A DNA stretch of 64,000 nt, taken from Phytophthora colocasiae (Eukaryota; Oomycota; Peronosporomycetes; Peronosporales; Peronosporaceae). Location: contig JAGKQI010000086.1 of NCBI GenBank assembly GCA_018806915.1, positions 744,001 to 808,000 on the forward strand. The letters run 5' to 3'. The notes under the pieces are model-generated. The model made no database searches, was not told the origin of the DNA, and worked only from the letters and a program-made list of their open reading frames with translations. Every line of letters starts with the position of its first letter. Positions within the stretch are counted from its first letter, which is position 1. The position numbers and the translations under genes were made by a program. Of this stretch, positions 35,600-46,023 are shown piece after piece.

Positions 35600-37756
35600 T
35601 TACTTCGGAAGATGCTCCTTGGTCAAGCCAATCATCTTGCCCAGCATCTCCAAACGATCGCTGGCAAGGGGCTTCGTCAATAAATCGGATGGATTCACGT
35701 CCGACTTCACCTTGTGCAAAGCCACCGTCTTCTTCGCGACTTGGTCACGAACGTAGTGCCATCTCAGTTCGATATGTCGCGTCCTGCGACTAAATGTAGG
35801 ATTGGTAGCCATGACATAGGCTGCCTGATTGTCAATTCCCAAGCGGACTTCCGTCTTCAACGCTGGGAAGACTTCAATGAGTACGTTTCGCAGTCCTTGT
35901 CCCTCCATCGAGGCCTCACAGGCAGCGACATACTCCGCTTCAGCTGTACTCTGGGCGACAATGGTCTGTCGTGTCGATGCCCAAGAAACAGCTCCTCCAG
36001 CTACACAGTGCACGTAACCGGTTACACTCTTGCGACTGTCAGGGTCATTGCCCCAATCCGAATCGCAAAACCCGTCGATGACTAGTGTATTCGCCTTTTG
36101 AGATTCTTTGCTGGCCGAGTACTCAATGCCCATACTCTTGGTCCCAACCAAGTACCTGAGCACGCGCTTCGCGGCTCCAATATGCTGTTGAGTTGGTTGT
36201 TGGACGTACCGGCTCAGCTGGCCGACAGCATACGCGATGTCGGGGCGGGTACAGGTCGCTAAGTACATTAGCGAACCTACCAGCTCACGATAGGGAAAGG
36301 ATTTCCCGTAACCAAGCTCCTTCTTGTGTTGGCCTGCATCCGTGTCGTTCACAGTCAATCGCAGTTTCGTCTCCATCGGGATCCTGCTCGGGTGTGCATC
36401 GTTGAAGTGAAACTTGTCGATGATCTCCTCACAGTACCGAGTCTGATGAATTTGGATTGAGTTTTCGTTTTGTTGCACCTCCACACCTAGGTAGGTACTC
36501 ACCAAACCTTGGTCCTTGATTCCATAGGCTTCATTCAGCTCACTGAACAATCGCTTCTTTAACGTCTCGTTCCGAGTCGCACACAGGATGTCATCTACGT
36601 AGAGAAGAACCAACGCGAACTCTCCATCCTGGTCGTAAAAATACAAGCATGGCTCAGTAGCACACTGCTTGAACCCAAATCGAATTAACCACGAATTCAC
36701 CTCACTGTTCCATTCACGCCCTGACTGTCGAAGACCGTACAAAGCTTTGTTGATCATGTAGATCATGCCATCTTCTTCGCTTGGATAGCCTTCCAGCTCT
36801 TCAAGATACTGCTTGATCGCGAGGAATGCATTCAGGTACGCTGTATTAATGTCACCCTGATAAACTATTAGATGCAACAGAACACACACCGCGAGAAACA
36901 ATCTGAAAGTAGCCATCCTTGCCACGGGTGAGAAGGTCTCTTGAAAGTCAATACCCTGGCGCTGTTTGTCGCCTCGCGCCACGATCCGAGCTTTGAACCG
37001 AACGACGTATCCAAGGTAATCAGTCTTCACACTGTACACCCACATTGTCTTTATCGCTCGTTGTCCGACCGGCATCTCTGCTCTCGGAATCATACACAGC
37101 ACTTCCTTGTCTTTGAGTGCCCGAATTTCGTCATTCATAGCAGCTCTCCACTCTTTAGCAAACTTAGACCTCATCGCCTCGCGATAGTTCCGAGGTATGT
37201 TCACGCTACTCGCTCGAATTCCATTGTTTCCACGCAAATCCGCGTGTAGTGCCCTAAAAGCCGAAGTCACCGAGAAATTCTCATATCGGTCAGGTGGGTG
37301 ACGCTCGTGCACTTCACGAAGTCCTGGGCGGCGTACTGGGACCTCCCGTTTCTGCCTCTTTGTATCCACCTTTGCCCGCTTTGGATCTCTCACTCGCTTG
37401 ACTTCATCTTCTCTTTGGCGTCGACGACCAATCATTATCTCGCCTGGAGAATCACTGTCGCCTGCTTCCAGATCATCACCGAGATCGAACAGACAGTTTC
37501 CCACTTCTATCTCGTCACTGGGATCAAAGTTTCCCACTTCTATCTCATCACTGGAACCAAGGATAACATCACCGTCGTCTTCACTGACTTCGTCGTCAAT
37601 TACAGGAAGGACGGTGACATCTTCATCATCGTATTCAACTATTTTACTGTCAATATCATCACCTTCACAATTGCTGTCTTCATCAGCATCCTCTGCTTCG
37701 CCTCCCTGCGTTTCTTCAAACGCGCCATCGCTGGAATAGTCTGGAAGAGAACTGTT
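35600..37756 (-). CDS. copia reverse transcriptase and RNase H
   Basis: Best-preserved part of the copia pol: open from the UGA at 37757 to the TAA at 35600 (first Met at 37537). It begins with an acidic, repetitive spacer (SSDEIEVGNFDPSDEIEVGN). RT has WRAAMNDEIRAL, FSPVARMATFR and catalytic LLYVDDILCA near 36590. RNase H has IDGFCDSDWGNDPDSRKS, STAEAEYVA and the C-terminal DLLTKPL block. Length and motifs match full copia RT-RNase H. Confidence 0.92.
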   Translation of the reverse strand, partial: NSSLPDYSSDGAFEETQGGEAEDADEDSNCEGDDIDSKIVEYDDEDVTVLPVIDDEVSEDDGDVILGSSDEIEVGNFDPSDEIEVGNCLFDLGDDLEAGDSDSPGEIMIGRRRQREDEVKRVRDPKRAKVDTKRQKREVPVRRPGLREVHERHPPDRYENFSVTSAFRALHADLRGNNGIRASSVNIPRNYREAMRSKFAKEWRAAMNDEIRALKDKEVLCMIPRAEMPVGQRAIKTMWVYSVKTDYLGYVVRFKARIVARGDKQRQGIDFQETFSPVARMATFRLFLAVCVLLHLIVYQGDINTAYLNAFLAIKQYLEELEGYPSEEDGMIYMINKALYGLRQSGREWNSEVNSWLIRFGFKQCATEPCLYFYDQDGEFALVLLYVDDILCATRNETLKKRLFSELNEAYGIKDQGLVSTYLGVEVQQNENSIQIHQTRYCEEIIDKFHFNDAHPSRIPMETKLRLTVNDTDAGQHKKELGYGKSFPYRELVGSLMYLATCTRPDIAYAVGQLSRYVQQPTQQHIGAAKRVLRYLVGTKSMGIEYSASKESQKANTLVIDGFCDSDWGNDPDSRKSVTGYVHCVAGGAVSWASTRQTIVAQSTAEAEYVAACEASMEGQGLRNVLIEVFPALKTEVRLGIDNQAAYVMATNPTFSRRTRHIELRWHYVRDQVAKKTVALHKVKSDVNPSDLLTKPLASDRLEMLGKMIGLTKEHLPK

Positions 37757-38820
37757 TCAAAGAATGTCGTCCCACAACTGCTGATCTTCAGCGTTGTCAA
37801 GTTCACTACTCTGCTCCTTCCCCATGTCTTCAACATTTGGTAGAGCACTATTGAGTAAGATGTCATCCCACACTTGTTGGTCTTCATTATTCCAGTCAAC
37901 ACTAGAAACTCCATCTTCCTCCACCATGTCTTCGTCACTGACGTGGTCGCACTGCTCGTCGTCGTGTTCGTTGGCAGGCATATTATCGTCGTCAGATTTC
38001 TCACTAGCATCCAAATCTCCATCCTGAGGGTACTCGTCGAATGTCCGCAGCCACTTGTCCACCTTGGACTCGAATGCACTGCCATATCGATCTTTGTACT
38101 TGATGCTTTCATTGAGTTTTACAGCTGCCACGAAGCCTTTCTTGTGCTCGGATGGAAAATACACTTGACATCCGACAACGTCCTCACGATACCCGAGTAA
38201 GAACCCAATGCGACAGTTTGCATTCAGCTTCGTCCGCATCGTGATAGGCGTGTGGCAATACACCAGCGAACCAAAAGCACGGATATGATGTATATCTGGC
38301 TTCGTGCCAAACATCACCTCGTATGGCGTGCATCCTGCACCCTTGCAGAACACCCGGTTCTTCACGTACACGGCGGTTTCCAACGCATGAATCCACATCG
38401 ACTTTGGTAGACCAGAATCATGCATCATTGTCTTCACCATACCTTCTAGAGTTTGATGAGTTCGCTCAACTGCATTGAGCTGCGAAGACTTAGGTCCAAC
38501 CTTCGTCCCCTTCGTCTTGTACCAGAGCTCCATGGTACTGTTACAAAACTCCTGGTCCTTATCAGTAAGTACCTGCTTGACAAGTCCAGCGTCTTGCTCA
38601 TCACTTCACCATTTGCGAATTACAACCTCTCCAACACGTTTTCCATGCTGTCTTTCTGCCCATGCAATGTACTGCTTCATGAACTGGTTCACCTCACCCT
38701 CTGTGCGAGACTTCATCAGGTAGGTGGTCACAAAGCGTGAGTATCCATCCAGTACTACGAGCACCGCAGTATACTGAGTCCCGTTGTGCACTCCCGGTAT
38801 GAGCAGTATCTGCGAACACT
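37757..38820 (-). pseudogene. copia integrase catalytic region and C-terminal spacer
   Basis: Integrase core in the same frame as RT but with UGA stops at about 38606 (after VVIRKW) and 37757. Visible: VLDGYSRFVTTYLMKS, then LNAVERTHQTLEGMVK (the catalytic Glu) and GTKPDIHHIRAFGS. The far end is an Asp/Glu-rich tail with a duplicated QQxWDDILLNSxLPxxE unit. The join to the upstream frame near 38800 is a frameshift. Confidence 0.85.
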
Positions 38821-39644
38821 ATGTCATTGACGCGCGTGATCTTACGCTCGAGGTTCTTCTGGAACGTTTTCCTTTTCTGCTTCCCGAAATGGCAGTCAGC
38901 ACAGTCAAACTTGCCACGCTTCTTCAGCATGATGCCCTTTGCCATGCCTCGGTCCACCATCCATCGGATATATTCTGGACATGTATGTCCTAGACGCGCG
39001 TGCCACAAATCGATATCTGCAACACCATCGGTCACCGTAAAGTTCGCAATAACATGTTTCTTGGTTGATATTTTGCTATTCTTTGCCTTCTTCCTACTAA
39101 CATTGTGGGTTCCGAACGTCCAAAGCTGGTGCTCGTATGTCGTGCGAATCACTTCAGTGCCTTCCTTCGACATCCCGAACATCTTCGTGTCTTGGTCCCA
39201 CGACATCTTGAACCCCTGGTCCAAAGCCTGTCCTGGTGAGAACAAGTTACACCCAGCCTTTGGGACATACAGTACATCTTCCAGAAATACTGTCACCATT
39301 TGCTCGTCAACCATTGTATCTAGCAGTACAGTTCCAAACCCCTCTGCTTGAGCTACTCCACTGTCGGTAAACCCTGAAACTGTCGGGTTCCAGTCGCTAT
39401 CATCCATACTTTGGAGTGATGTGAAGTACTCCTTATTCGCCACGATGTGAGCATTGCTACCTGTGTCGAAGTACCACCGGTTCGGGTCGTAGTCTTTTGC
39501 TGCATGCTTCACAACGTCACTGACCACCACATCACACTTGAGCGAGTGCGCCGACGCCTGAGGTTTTTTGTTTCGACTCTCCTTGTTCTTTCTTCGAACA
39601 TGCATACTTCGGTTTTGCATTCTTCCGTCCGCTTGGCTGCTCAC
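38694..39644 (-). pseudogene. copia protease and GAG-pre-integrase domain
   Basis: Protease active site RWYFDTGSNAHIVAN, then the pre-integrase zinc-binding region (DLWHARLGHTCPEYI, CADCHFGKQKRK) and the first part of the integrase core (NDIVFADTAH). Frame shifted relative to Gag on one side and to the rest of integrase on the other. The ending after about 38800 is out of frame. Confidence 0.88.
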
Positions 39645-40486
39645 GTTTTTTCTTCAGCCAACAGGTCCGGACAGTCACTTTTGTAGTGTCCCTTACCACC
39701 ACGGTTGAAGCACTCGACATCCGCAATGTCAATCTTCTTCTTGAATTCTTTTCCGTGGTTTTGCTGCTTACTAGTCCTCCGAGTCCCTGAAGAGCTTCCT
39801 TGCGTCTTCTTGCCTGTGTTGTTTCCAAATGCATGACTATCCCAGTCTTTGCTTTGTGATTCTGCAGTCAAAATCAGCTCACGGATATTCTCTGGTGTGT
39901 ATTTGCTCATGTCCTTACTGAACAAAACTTTCCTTCGTAGCTCGTTGTAGCACATCTGGTTTGGCAGACTACGCAGGAGAATATCCACCATTTGTAGATC
40001 ATTCACAGGTGCCTCCAAGTCCTTCAGCTGCTCCATCATCTCGAACATCTTGTAGAGATGGCTACGCACATCACCATTGGCGCGCAGGTGAGTCCTGTGT
40101 AATTCACCGTTCAGGCGATACACCTTCTGCGCCTTCGTGGCCGAGTTCGTCTTCCCGTCGTAGATGCTGCACAGCTCACGCCACATTTCAGTGCCTGTCT
40201 TCTTTGACATCACTTGCTTGGCTAGTCGCATCGACAGTGAACCCTGGATGAGTATCTTCACCTTGGCCTGCTTCTTCTTGAAGTCATTTTTCTCTTCCTC
40301 TGTGTCTCCTTCGGTCTTCGTGCCGAGAACAATCTCATCCAACAAGCTCTTTTCAAACGCGTTGATCATTGACTGTTTATAGAATATCCAGTCTTCCCCG
40401 TCCCAACGGACCGGAATTCCCTTAGATCCTATCTTGAAGCCCTTCTTCTTGTGCTTGCTGTCGTCTGAGTCGGAAGATGAAGACAT
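39641..40486 (-). pseudogene. gag: copia Gag
   Basis: ATG at 40486 (MSSSSDSDDSKHKKKG); 281 residues with a UBN2/copia Gag region (WEDWIFYKQ-like WDGEDWIFYKQSM, LRSLPNQMCYNELRRKVL). The zinc knuckle reads CFNRGGKGHYKSDC: the second Cys of CX2C is Arg. The frame ends in a run of A (GAAAAAACG) where copia should continue into protease, so I take the UGA as the result of an indel. The knuckle change and the shift mark it as a dead copy. Confidence 0.85.
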
Positions 40487-40568
40487 TGTTGCCTCTGTTA
40501 CTGATCTTCTAGCTGTCTCGAATCGCGCCGTGTGCGCTAGCGAAGTCGTAGAGTTGGGCTCGTAACCC

Positions 40569-40724
40569 TATTGGAATCTGGTAACACGCAGGCAACTTGT
40601 TAAAGGGGGTAATCTTGGACTGGCGCCTCTCGGGCCCTCTGTTTTGCACTAACCAGTAGTACACTATCATTGCTACGTACTCAACGGCTTTCAACGGCCC
40701 TAAGTAGTAGTACACTTTCCAATA
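40569..40724 (-). repeat. copia 5' LTR
   Basis: 156 bp, TATTGGAAAGTG at the minus-strand start and GATTCCAATA at the end. The site after it on the minus strand, GGGTTACGAGCCCAACTC (40551-40568), looks like the complement of an anticodon arm (GGGCTCGTAACCC) and not of a tRNA 3' end, as in copia elements that prime from a half-tRNA. Confidence 0.9.
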
Positions 40725-42917
40725 GGCCGAGCCAACTCGGCGTAGTTCTCGCTATACTTGTGCAAGTAGTTGGCTAAGCCCAGCCACTTTCGCAGGTCCT
40801 TCGGGCTCAAGGGAACCGGCCAGTCCACAATGGCCTTGACCTTTGCTGGGTCAGCACGAAGGCCATGCTTCCCAATGAAGCACCCTAGGAAGGGGATTTC
40901 TTCCGCGCCAAAGACGCACTTGTCCGCGTTGGCGTACAATTTGTTCGTGCGCATGCACTCGAGCACAGCTCTCACGTGTTCCACGTGCACCTCGACGTCA
41001 GTCTTGCCGTGTTCGGCCTGACTGTGGACGAACACGTCGTCAAAGTACGTCTGTGCGAATGCTCGCAGGGGCCTGAACAACTGCGTCACTGGACGATTGA
41101 ACGTTGCAGGCGCATTCGACAGCCCTTGGGGCATGACGAGCCATTCCCAGAGCATACCGCTCGGGGTGCTCACCGCTGTAAGTGGAATATCACTGGCTCG
41201 CATGAGCAGCTGATAGTAGCCATCGACTAAGTCGAGCGCACTGTACATGGTGCAACCCACCATGTTGTTCTGAAGAACATCCTTCCTAGGAATCGGCGTC
41301 TGCGCCGGTATCGTGGCAGCGTTGTGCTTGTTAAAAGCGTGAACGATACGCCACTTTCCATTCGGCTTTCTGACACAGAACGTTGGCGCGGAGTGTGGAG
41401 ACTTGCTCTCGCGCACGAGTCCCACCGCGTGCTTCGCACAGAAGAAGGCGTCAATGACGTCGCATTGCTCTTTAGGAAGAGGCCACTGCCGGGTCACGCA
41501 GTATTTAGTTCCGGGAACTAAGTCGATCTCGTGACGAACGCCTCGGTCAGGAGGCAGGCCACTCGGTGGTTCCTTCAAGACAACGTCTCCATATTCCTTC
41601 AGCAGGGAGTAGAAGGGATCCGAGGGATTCTTGAGGATCTCCGATCCACTCCTGGCGCTCAGCGCCTTCTTGACCTCGGCCAAGACGGACTCGTCAACGA
41701 CGGACGATGAGTTTAACTCCTCTTCAGGTCGAACGATGACCACCTCGGCGAGTTCGCCAGCCTTCAAGGCATCGCCAAAGTCGGCGGACGACATCTCCTC
41801 TAGCTCAAGGAGCTTGTCAACACTCGGCAATTCGTCCAGCCGGACGCTGCCTTCGGCACTGCCGTCCACTCCATCAACCAGAGTGTATAGCTGCCCACAG
41901 CCCTCCTGTGCGTCGGCACTCGACGTCACGGATGACTCAGACGCAGAGCGCCTCGCCCAAAGGGCCTTACGACGTCGTCGTCTAGCCGACGAGCGTCCAC
42001 TCGACGGAGTACGTGCCGCCGCACAAGTTTCGGCCCCTTCAGGCCCAGTGTCAGTGACACTCAGCGATCCACTCGGTCGATGACCGATGTCGCTCAGCGG
42101 AGTACGTGCCGCTACACAATCAATGACCGTAGCTGGTCCAATGTCAGAGACATTCAGCGATCTACTTGGTCCACGACCAGCATCGCTCGGCGGAGTACGT
42201 GCCGCCCCACAGGGATTACGTGGGCTCTGCCCACACGTTGACTCACTGTCAACCAGCGCTACGCGCTCAACAGGACTGTGGTCCTCGCACTCGGTGCCGT
42301 CCACCAACTCGGACACACCGACCTCCAACATCATAGCCGACTCGGCTCGATGCTCGCGCCAATAGCGCTTCTGCTTCCTAGCAGAGGTGGGTTCATGACT
42401 CGCCAAAGCTCCACTAGGAGAGAAGTGCGTAGCACCTAAGGTCTTCGACCTCCAATCGATCCATGGTTCGTGGCGCTCCAGCCACGCCATACCAAGGATG
42501 AGGTCGTACCTCGAATCCAGGTCCAAGACCAAACAGCGTTCTACGCTGTCGAAGTCTAAGAACTTCAGCCGCAGGTCCATGGAGACCTTGGCCGCCGTGA
42601 CACGGACGCCCGTCGCTAGACGGACAGTGACGGTGTCACCTCTTCGCGCTCGAAGCGCCTCAGCATATTGCTGACTACCCTCAACGGTGGAGCGTCTGAC
42701 ATAGTTGCCAGACGCTCCCGAATCGATCAACACGATCCATGGCTTTCTCAAAGCCCTTCACGTCCATCTGGACGACCAGCAAGCCCTGCTTGCTCACACG
42801 TTCCGTGTTCAAGAGCACAGAGCTCTTCGGGGCTGAGCCCCAGTGCCTCTCACGCACTGCAGAACTCGGTTCTTCCCCAGTAGACCACCACACGTCTACT
42901 GGGAGCCGGTGTTTCCC
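40725..42917 (-). pseudogene. A1 protease, linker and reverse transcriptase
   Basis: From the slippery site the -1 frame is open ([11 protein letters not shown]) to an extra base near 42750, which shifts it just before the protease motif [10 protein letters not shown]. From 42751 one frame runs through protease (DLILGMAW), the Asp/Ser-rich linker and RT with QTYFDDVFVHS near 41040. It stops at the copia insertion after YAELARP. Unlike A2 and A3 the linker-RT junction is in frame (VVDESVLAEVKKALS). Confidence 0.88.
42876..42917 (-). promoter_or_regulatory. A1 gag-pol -1 frameshift signal
   Basis: GGGAAAC (42911-42917, minus strand), a 7-nt spacer, and stem CCCAGTAGAC/GTCTACTGGG (42894-42903 with 42876-42885). 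Heptamer, spacer length and all ten base pairs equal those of A2, while the spacer bases and the 8-nt loop (GTGTGGTG here, CGCCCCGC in A2) differ. The UAG is 42896-42898. Confidence 0.85.
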
Positions 42918-43867
42918 TGGGCAGAGCCCAAAGCGGGACCCGCGGCAGGGTTGCGGCCATTTTGGCCGGCGCGCTCTTTGCGCAGAGGGCAGTTGGGCCT
43001 CAGGTGTATGGGACTGCCACACGTGTAGCACCGGCGGGTGCTCATGCGCTGCACCGCAGCTCGTAGCTCGGCTACCTCGTCTTCAGCATAGCTGAGGTCC
43101 ATGGGTTCGGGTCCACCCGACCCTGTGCTGTTAGCACCAACCCTCGACAACTTAAAGTTGTGCTTGGCATTCAATGCCACGCTGACAACGTCTTCGAAGG
43201 TGCGAGGGTTCTGACGGAATGCCTCCGTCCTGGCCACGCCAGCTCGCAAACCTTCCATGAAGATGGTCACGGTGACCACCTCAGGTAGAGGGTCGGCAGC
43301 CATGCCGGCAATGAGCGTGCGCAGCTCTTGGACATAGTCCACCAGGTCCTTCTTGCCCTGTCGGCAAGCAAGGAAGCGTGACCGCACGCGATACGCCTGG
43401 TTAGGCGGAGCAAACACTTGCGTAGGCTTGGCCTTAAGCTCGCCCCACGTGGGGAAAGCCATTTCTACCGACGTCCCAGACGTCAAGGCCCATTCTCGTG
43501 CTTGCCCTTCGAGCTTAGAGATGGCGAACGCCACGCGTTGGCCTTCCAACTGGAGCATAGCGGCCCCCATGGCCATTTCGACCTCTCGGGTCCACAAAAG
43601 GAGGTTCTCTCCTTCGTGACCGTGAAAGGTCTTCACGCTGAGCGTGACGGGCTTAGCTCTTGGAGCGGGGTTAACCCCCTTTACATTCCGTTGGATGTGC
43701 TCAACGAGAGCGTTTTCGTACGAGGCGAATGCCTCGAGGCGCGCGTTGACGGCCTCCGGTCCTTGGGACGCAAGGTGCGCCATACCTTCTGGGCCTAGCA
43801 AGGACGTAAGCTTGTTAAGCGTGTCCCGCTAACTCGGAGTCAAGTGAGCGTACGCTTCTGGCTTCAT
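42896..43867 (-). pseudogene. gag: A1 Gag with premature stop
   Basis: Same length and frame as the A2 Gag from the ATG at 43867 ([11 protein letters not shown]). A CAG to TAG change at 43829-43831 stops translation after about 12 codons; downstream the frame is open, with capsid region and CCHC knuckle ([14 protein letters not shown]). Confidence 0.88.
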
Positions 43868-43905
43868 TCTCACAGAGAGACGGTCTTCAACTCAGGAGTT
43901 GGATT

Positions 43906-43922
43906 GACTACAAGTGCTACCA
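43906..43922 (-). other. A1 primer binding site
   Basis: TGGTAGCACTTGTAGTC on the minus strand, two bases from the LTR, as in A2 and B. Confidence 0.75.
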
Positions 43923-43924
43923 GA

Positions 43925-44335
43925 TGCAGCGGGGCTGCGTAGGTGTGCACGGCACAGAGGAAGTTTGGTTGACTCGTAGAGTCCTGCTTGCAAGGCACTA
44001 GCCTTCGGTTCTATACAAGAACCAAGTAGTCCACTAAATACGGGACTCTCACAATCAGTGTCCCTATAATAAAGGAACTAACACTAATTATGTAAAACGC
44101 AAACTGATTTTTATTGATTTTATTGCCCTAATCCTAAATGTAACGGATTTAGTATCTAACATACTAAATCCTAGTCTAAATGCAATGTGTGGCTCTGAGC
44201 TAACTGCCAACAAGTGGCTACATATGTGACGTGTGGGAAACACGATGTGTCATACACAGATCTGTGACGTGTGCTAGTCGGTGTGTACCACACCAACTGT
44301 AGCCAAGGCGCGCAGCGCCGTGTAACCCCGTTACA
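43925..44335 (-). repeat. A1 5' LTR
   Basis: 411 bp, near-identical to 6181-6591, with hairpin termini at both ends. Followed by AACAC, the duplicated target within the C1 antisense ORF. Confidence 0.93.
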
Positions 44336-45674
44336 AACACCCTACTGTTCCTCTCAAAGAACTCTTTGGAGAGGACTACGAAGACATCGTCGACTACGAC
44401 GACGACGATGTCGAGGAGGGAGAGCTTGATGACAAGCCTCCCGCTCCCGTGTCTTCGTCTGAAGACACGTCCAACCCACCCGTGGGGTCTCGACGACCTC
44501 GTGTTGAGGTCTTGGACGCTTCGAGCTTGAAGCGTCCGCGCAGTGATGACGAAGCGTCCCCCATGTTGAGGGCGCTCACTGCTCCACGCACTGATCCTCC
44601 AGTGCGTGCACCATGGCTGCCTACGGAGGCACAGATCCATGAGTGGTCCGGTGCTAGCTCACCACCGAACCCGATACTGTTTTACGCATGCAACAGTATC
44701 AACGACGACGACGTCGCCGCTGAGATTGTCTTTGAGTCCGAGACTCAAAGACGCGACTACTATATCGGGCTCTTTAATGAGCTCCGATACTATGCAGCGA
44801 AGAAGACTTCGCGCAAGAGCAAAGTGCCAGAGTGGCAGGCACTTTGTCAGTCGTGGAACGCCTTTGTTGAAAACTTCAACAAAGACCCGAAGGCATATCG
44901 CGATCGCGTTGCTGCGGCTCGCGATCGCTACTACACTTACACTACACGTGGTAAGTGTGAACGCCTCCATGATCAGTCATGGAAGCGGGGATCCCATGTG
45001 CCGTTCCCTTTGGCACACCCTGCCCGTGTTGCCAACCCTTGGCAACACGTCTCTCAGAAAGTGATCTCCTGGGGTACACGCTTGTACGTGTACCCGATCA
45101 CATCAAGGAGCTTCGTGGTCGTCTCGAGCCACGCGGAGCTCCGAGTGCTGTGGCTGACCGCAGCACTCCTCGTGCAGGGCTTACCCCTGCAAGTTATGGT
45201 GGGCTTCGTACGCCCTCACCATTTCCGGAACGTCCTCCATCAGGACGTTCCGCGGCTTCCACGTATCTCGATGGGGAGGAAATCCTCTCCAACGAATACG
45301 AAAACGAACCTCTTGAGAGTTCGTTCTCTTATGAGCCACAATCCGCTCCACAATCCGGCGGATCGCTCCACGCGCGTCGCGCAACGGCGGCGGAGGGGGT
45401 GGGAACACTCCCTCCGCATGGTCAACGCTATGACCATGACGATCGTGCCCTGCACGATCGAGTTGCTGCGCTGGAGCAGACACAGAGCGCTGAGATAGCT
45501 GCTCTGAAGCAGGAGGTTCGTGTCCTCCGTGCTGAGGTCTGCGAGGCAGCTCAGACTGCCTCGAACCTCTCGTCCGGTCTTGGGACGAGAGTGAACCGGT
45601 TGATCGACCGTGTCGACGGTCTCGATAAGGCCTTCCAGGCCTCTCGCACTCCTCAGTCGGACTACCAACCCTAG
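44336..45674 (+). pseudogene. C1 antisense ORF, main part
   Basis: Resumes after A1 at codons KHPTVPLKELFGEDYED. An acidic block (DYDDDDVEEGELDD), Ser/Pro stretch, and a predicted helical globular region follow (DYYIGLFNELRYYAAKK, WNAFVENFNKDPKAYRDR; 44740-44950). At about 45000-45060 the sensible frame changes (to GYTLVRVPDHIKELRG), the same in C2. The end is a coiled coil (DRVAALEQTQSAEIAALKQE, NRLIDRVDGLDKAFQ) with TAG at 45672-45674. From 45181 it is antisense to pol. Function unknown. Confidence 0.75.
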
Positions 45675-45885
45675 GTAGTCCGTGCTGCACGTACGGCTTC
45701 AATCGCCCGACGTAGAAGGTCGGGTGGAGCCTCATGCTGGACAGTATGCCCAGCCGGTACGCGTTGCCGTGCCGTTCAAGTACCTTGAACGGCCCAATGA
45801 ATCTTGGAGCAAGCCTTCTTGCTCCAAAGTCAGACACTGCATGTTTAGGCAGGTTTTGTGTAGCTAACAAAACTAATGAACCCAC
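45181..45885 (-). pseudogene. C1 integrase C-terminus and chromodomain
   Basis: GPF module (RFIGPFKVLERHGNAYRLG) and chromodomain (RFRIRWRGFPPHRDTWKPRN) ending at 45181. The upstream continuation to the integrase core (around 45890-46020) is shifted by small indels. 45181-45674 also codes for the coiled coil of the antisense ORF. Confidence 0.86.
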
Positions 45886-46023
45886 TTTGAATTCATTTAT
45901 GTTGCCACTACCAACATTATCAGCGTTCAGCTTCTGTCGATCGACAGAAGCTGCGATAGCATCCTGGACAAACCGTATGACGGATTGTCTTCGCTGTACA
46001 AAGTATAGCGAACCCTAGCTGAA

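Larger units (their letters stand above)
35420..40724 (-). mobile_element. Ty1/copia element inserted in A1 pol
   Basis: 5.3 kb with LTRs of 159 and 156 bp and target duplication GGCCG (35415-35419 and 40725-40729). Domain order Gag, protease, integrase, RT, RNase H identifies Ty1/copia. The LTR ends are TATTGG...CCAATA, not TG...CA. Gag-pol is broken by frameshifts near 39650, 39590 and 38800 and by UGA stops at about 38606 and 37757. Confidence 0.95.
17107..44335 (-). mobile_element. Ty3/gypsy element A1, interrupted by D and copia
   Basis: Bounded by the duplication AACAC (17102-17106 and 44336-44340) within the C1 antisense ORF. Own sequence: 17107-17213, 31967-35419 and 40725-44335. D occupies 17214-31966, and the copia element 35420-40724. 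Only 107 bp of the 3' LTR survive. Gag has a stop, protease and the integrase tail have frameshifts, but the antisense ORF is open. Confidence 0.9.

Noticed and set aside
37398..37739. Ser/Thr-rich plus-strand ORFs opposite copia pol
   Set aside because: They are the complement of the acidic GATGAT/GAAGAT-rich spacer and carry no conserved feature.
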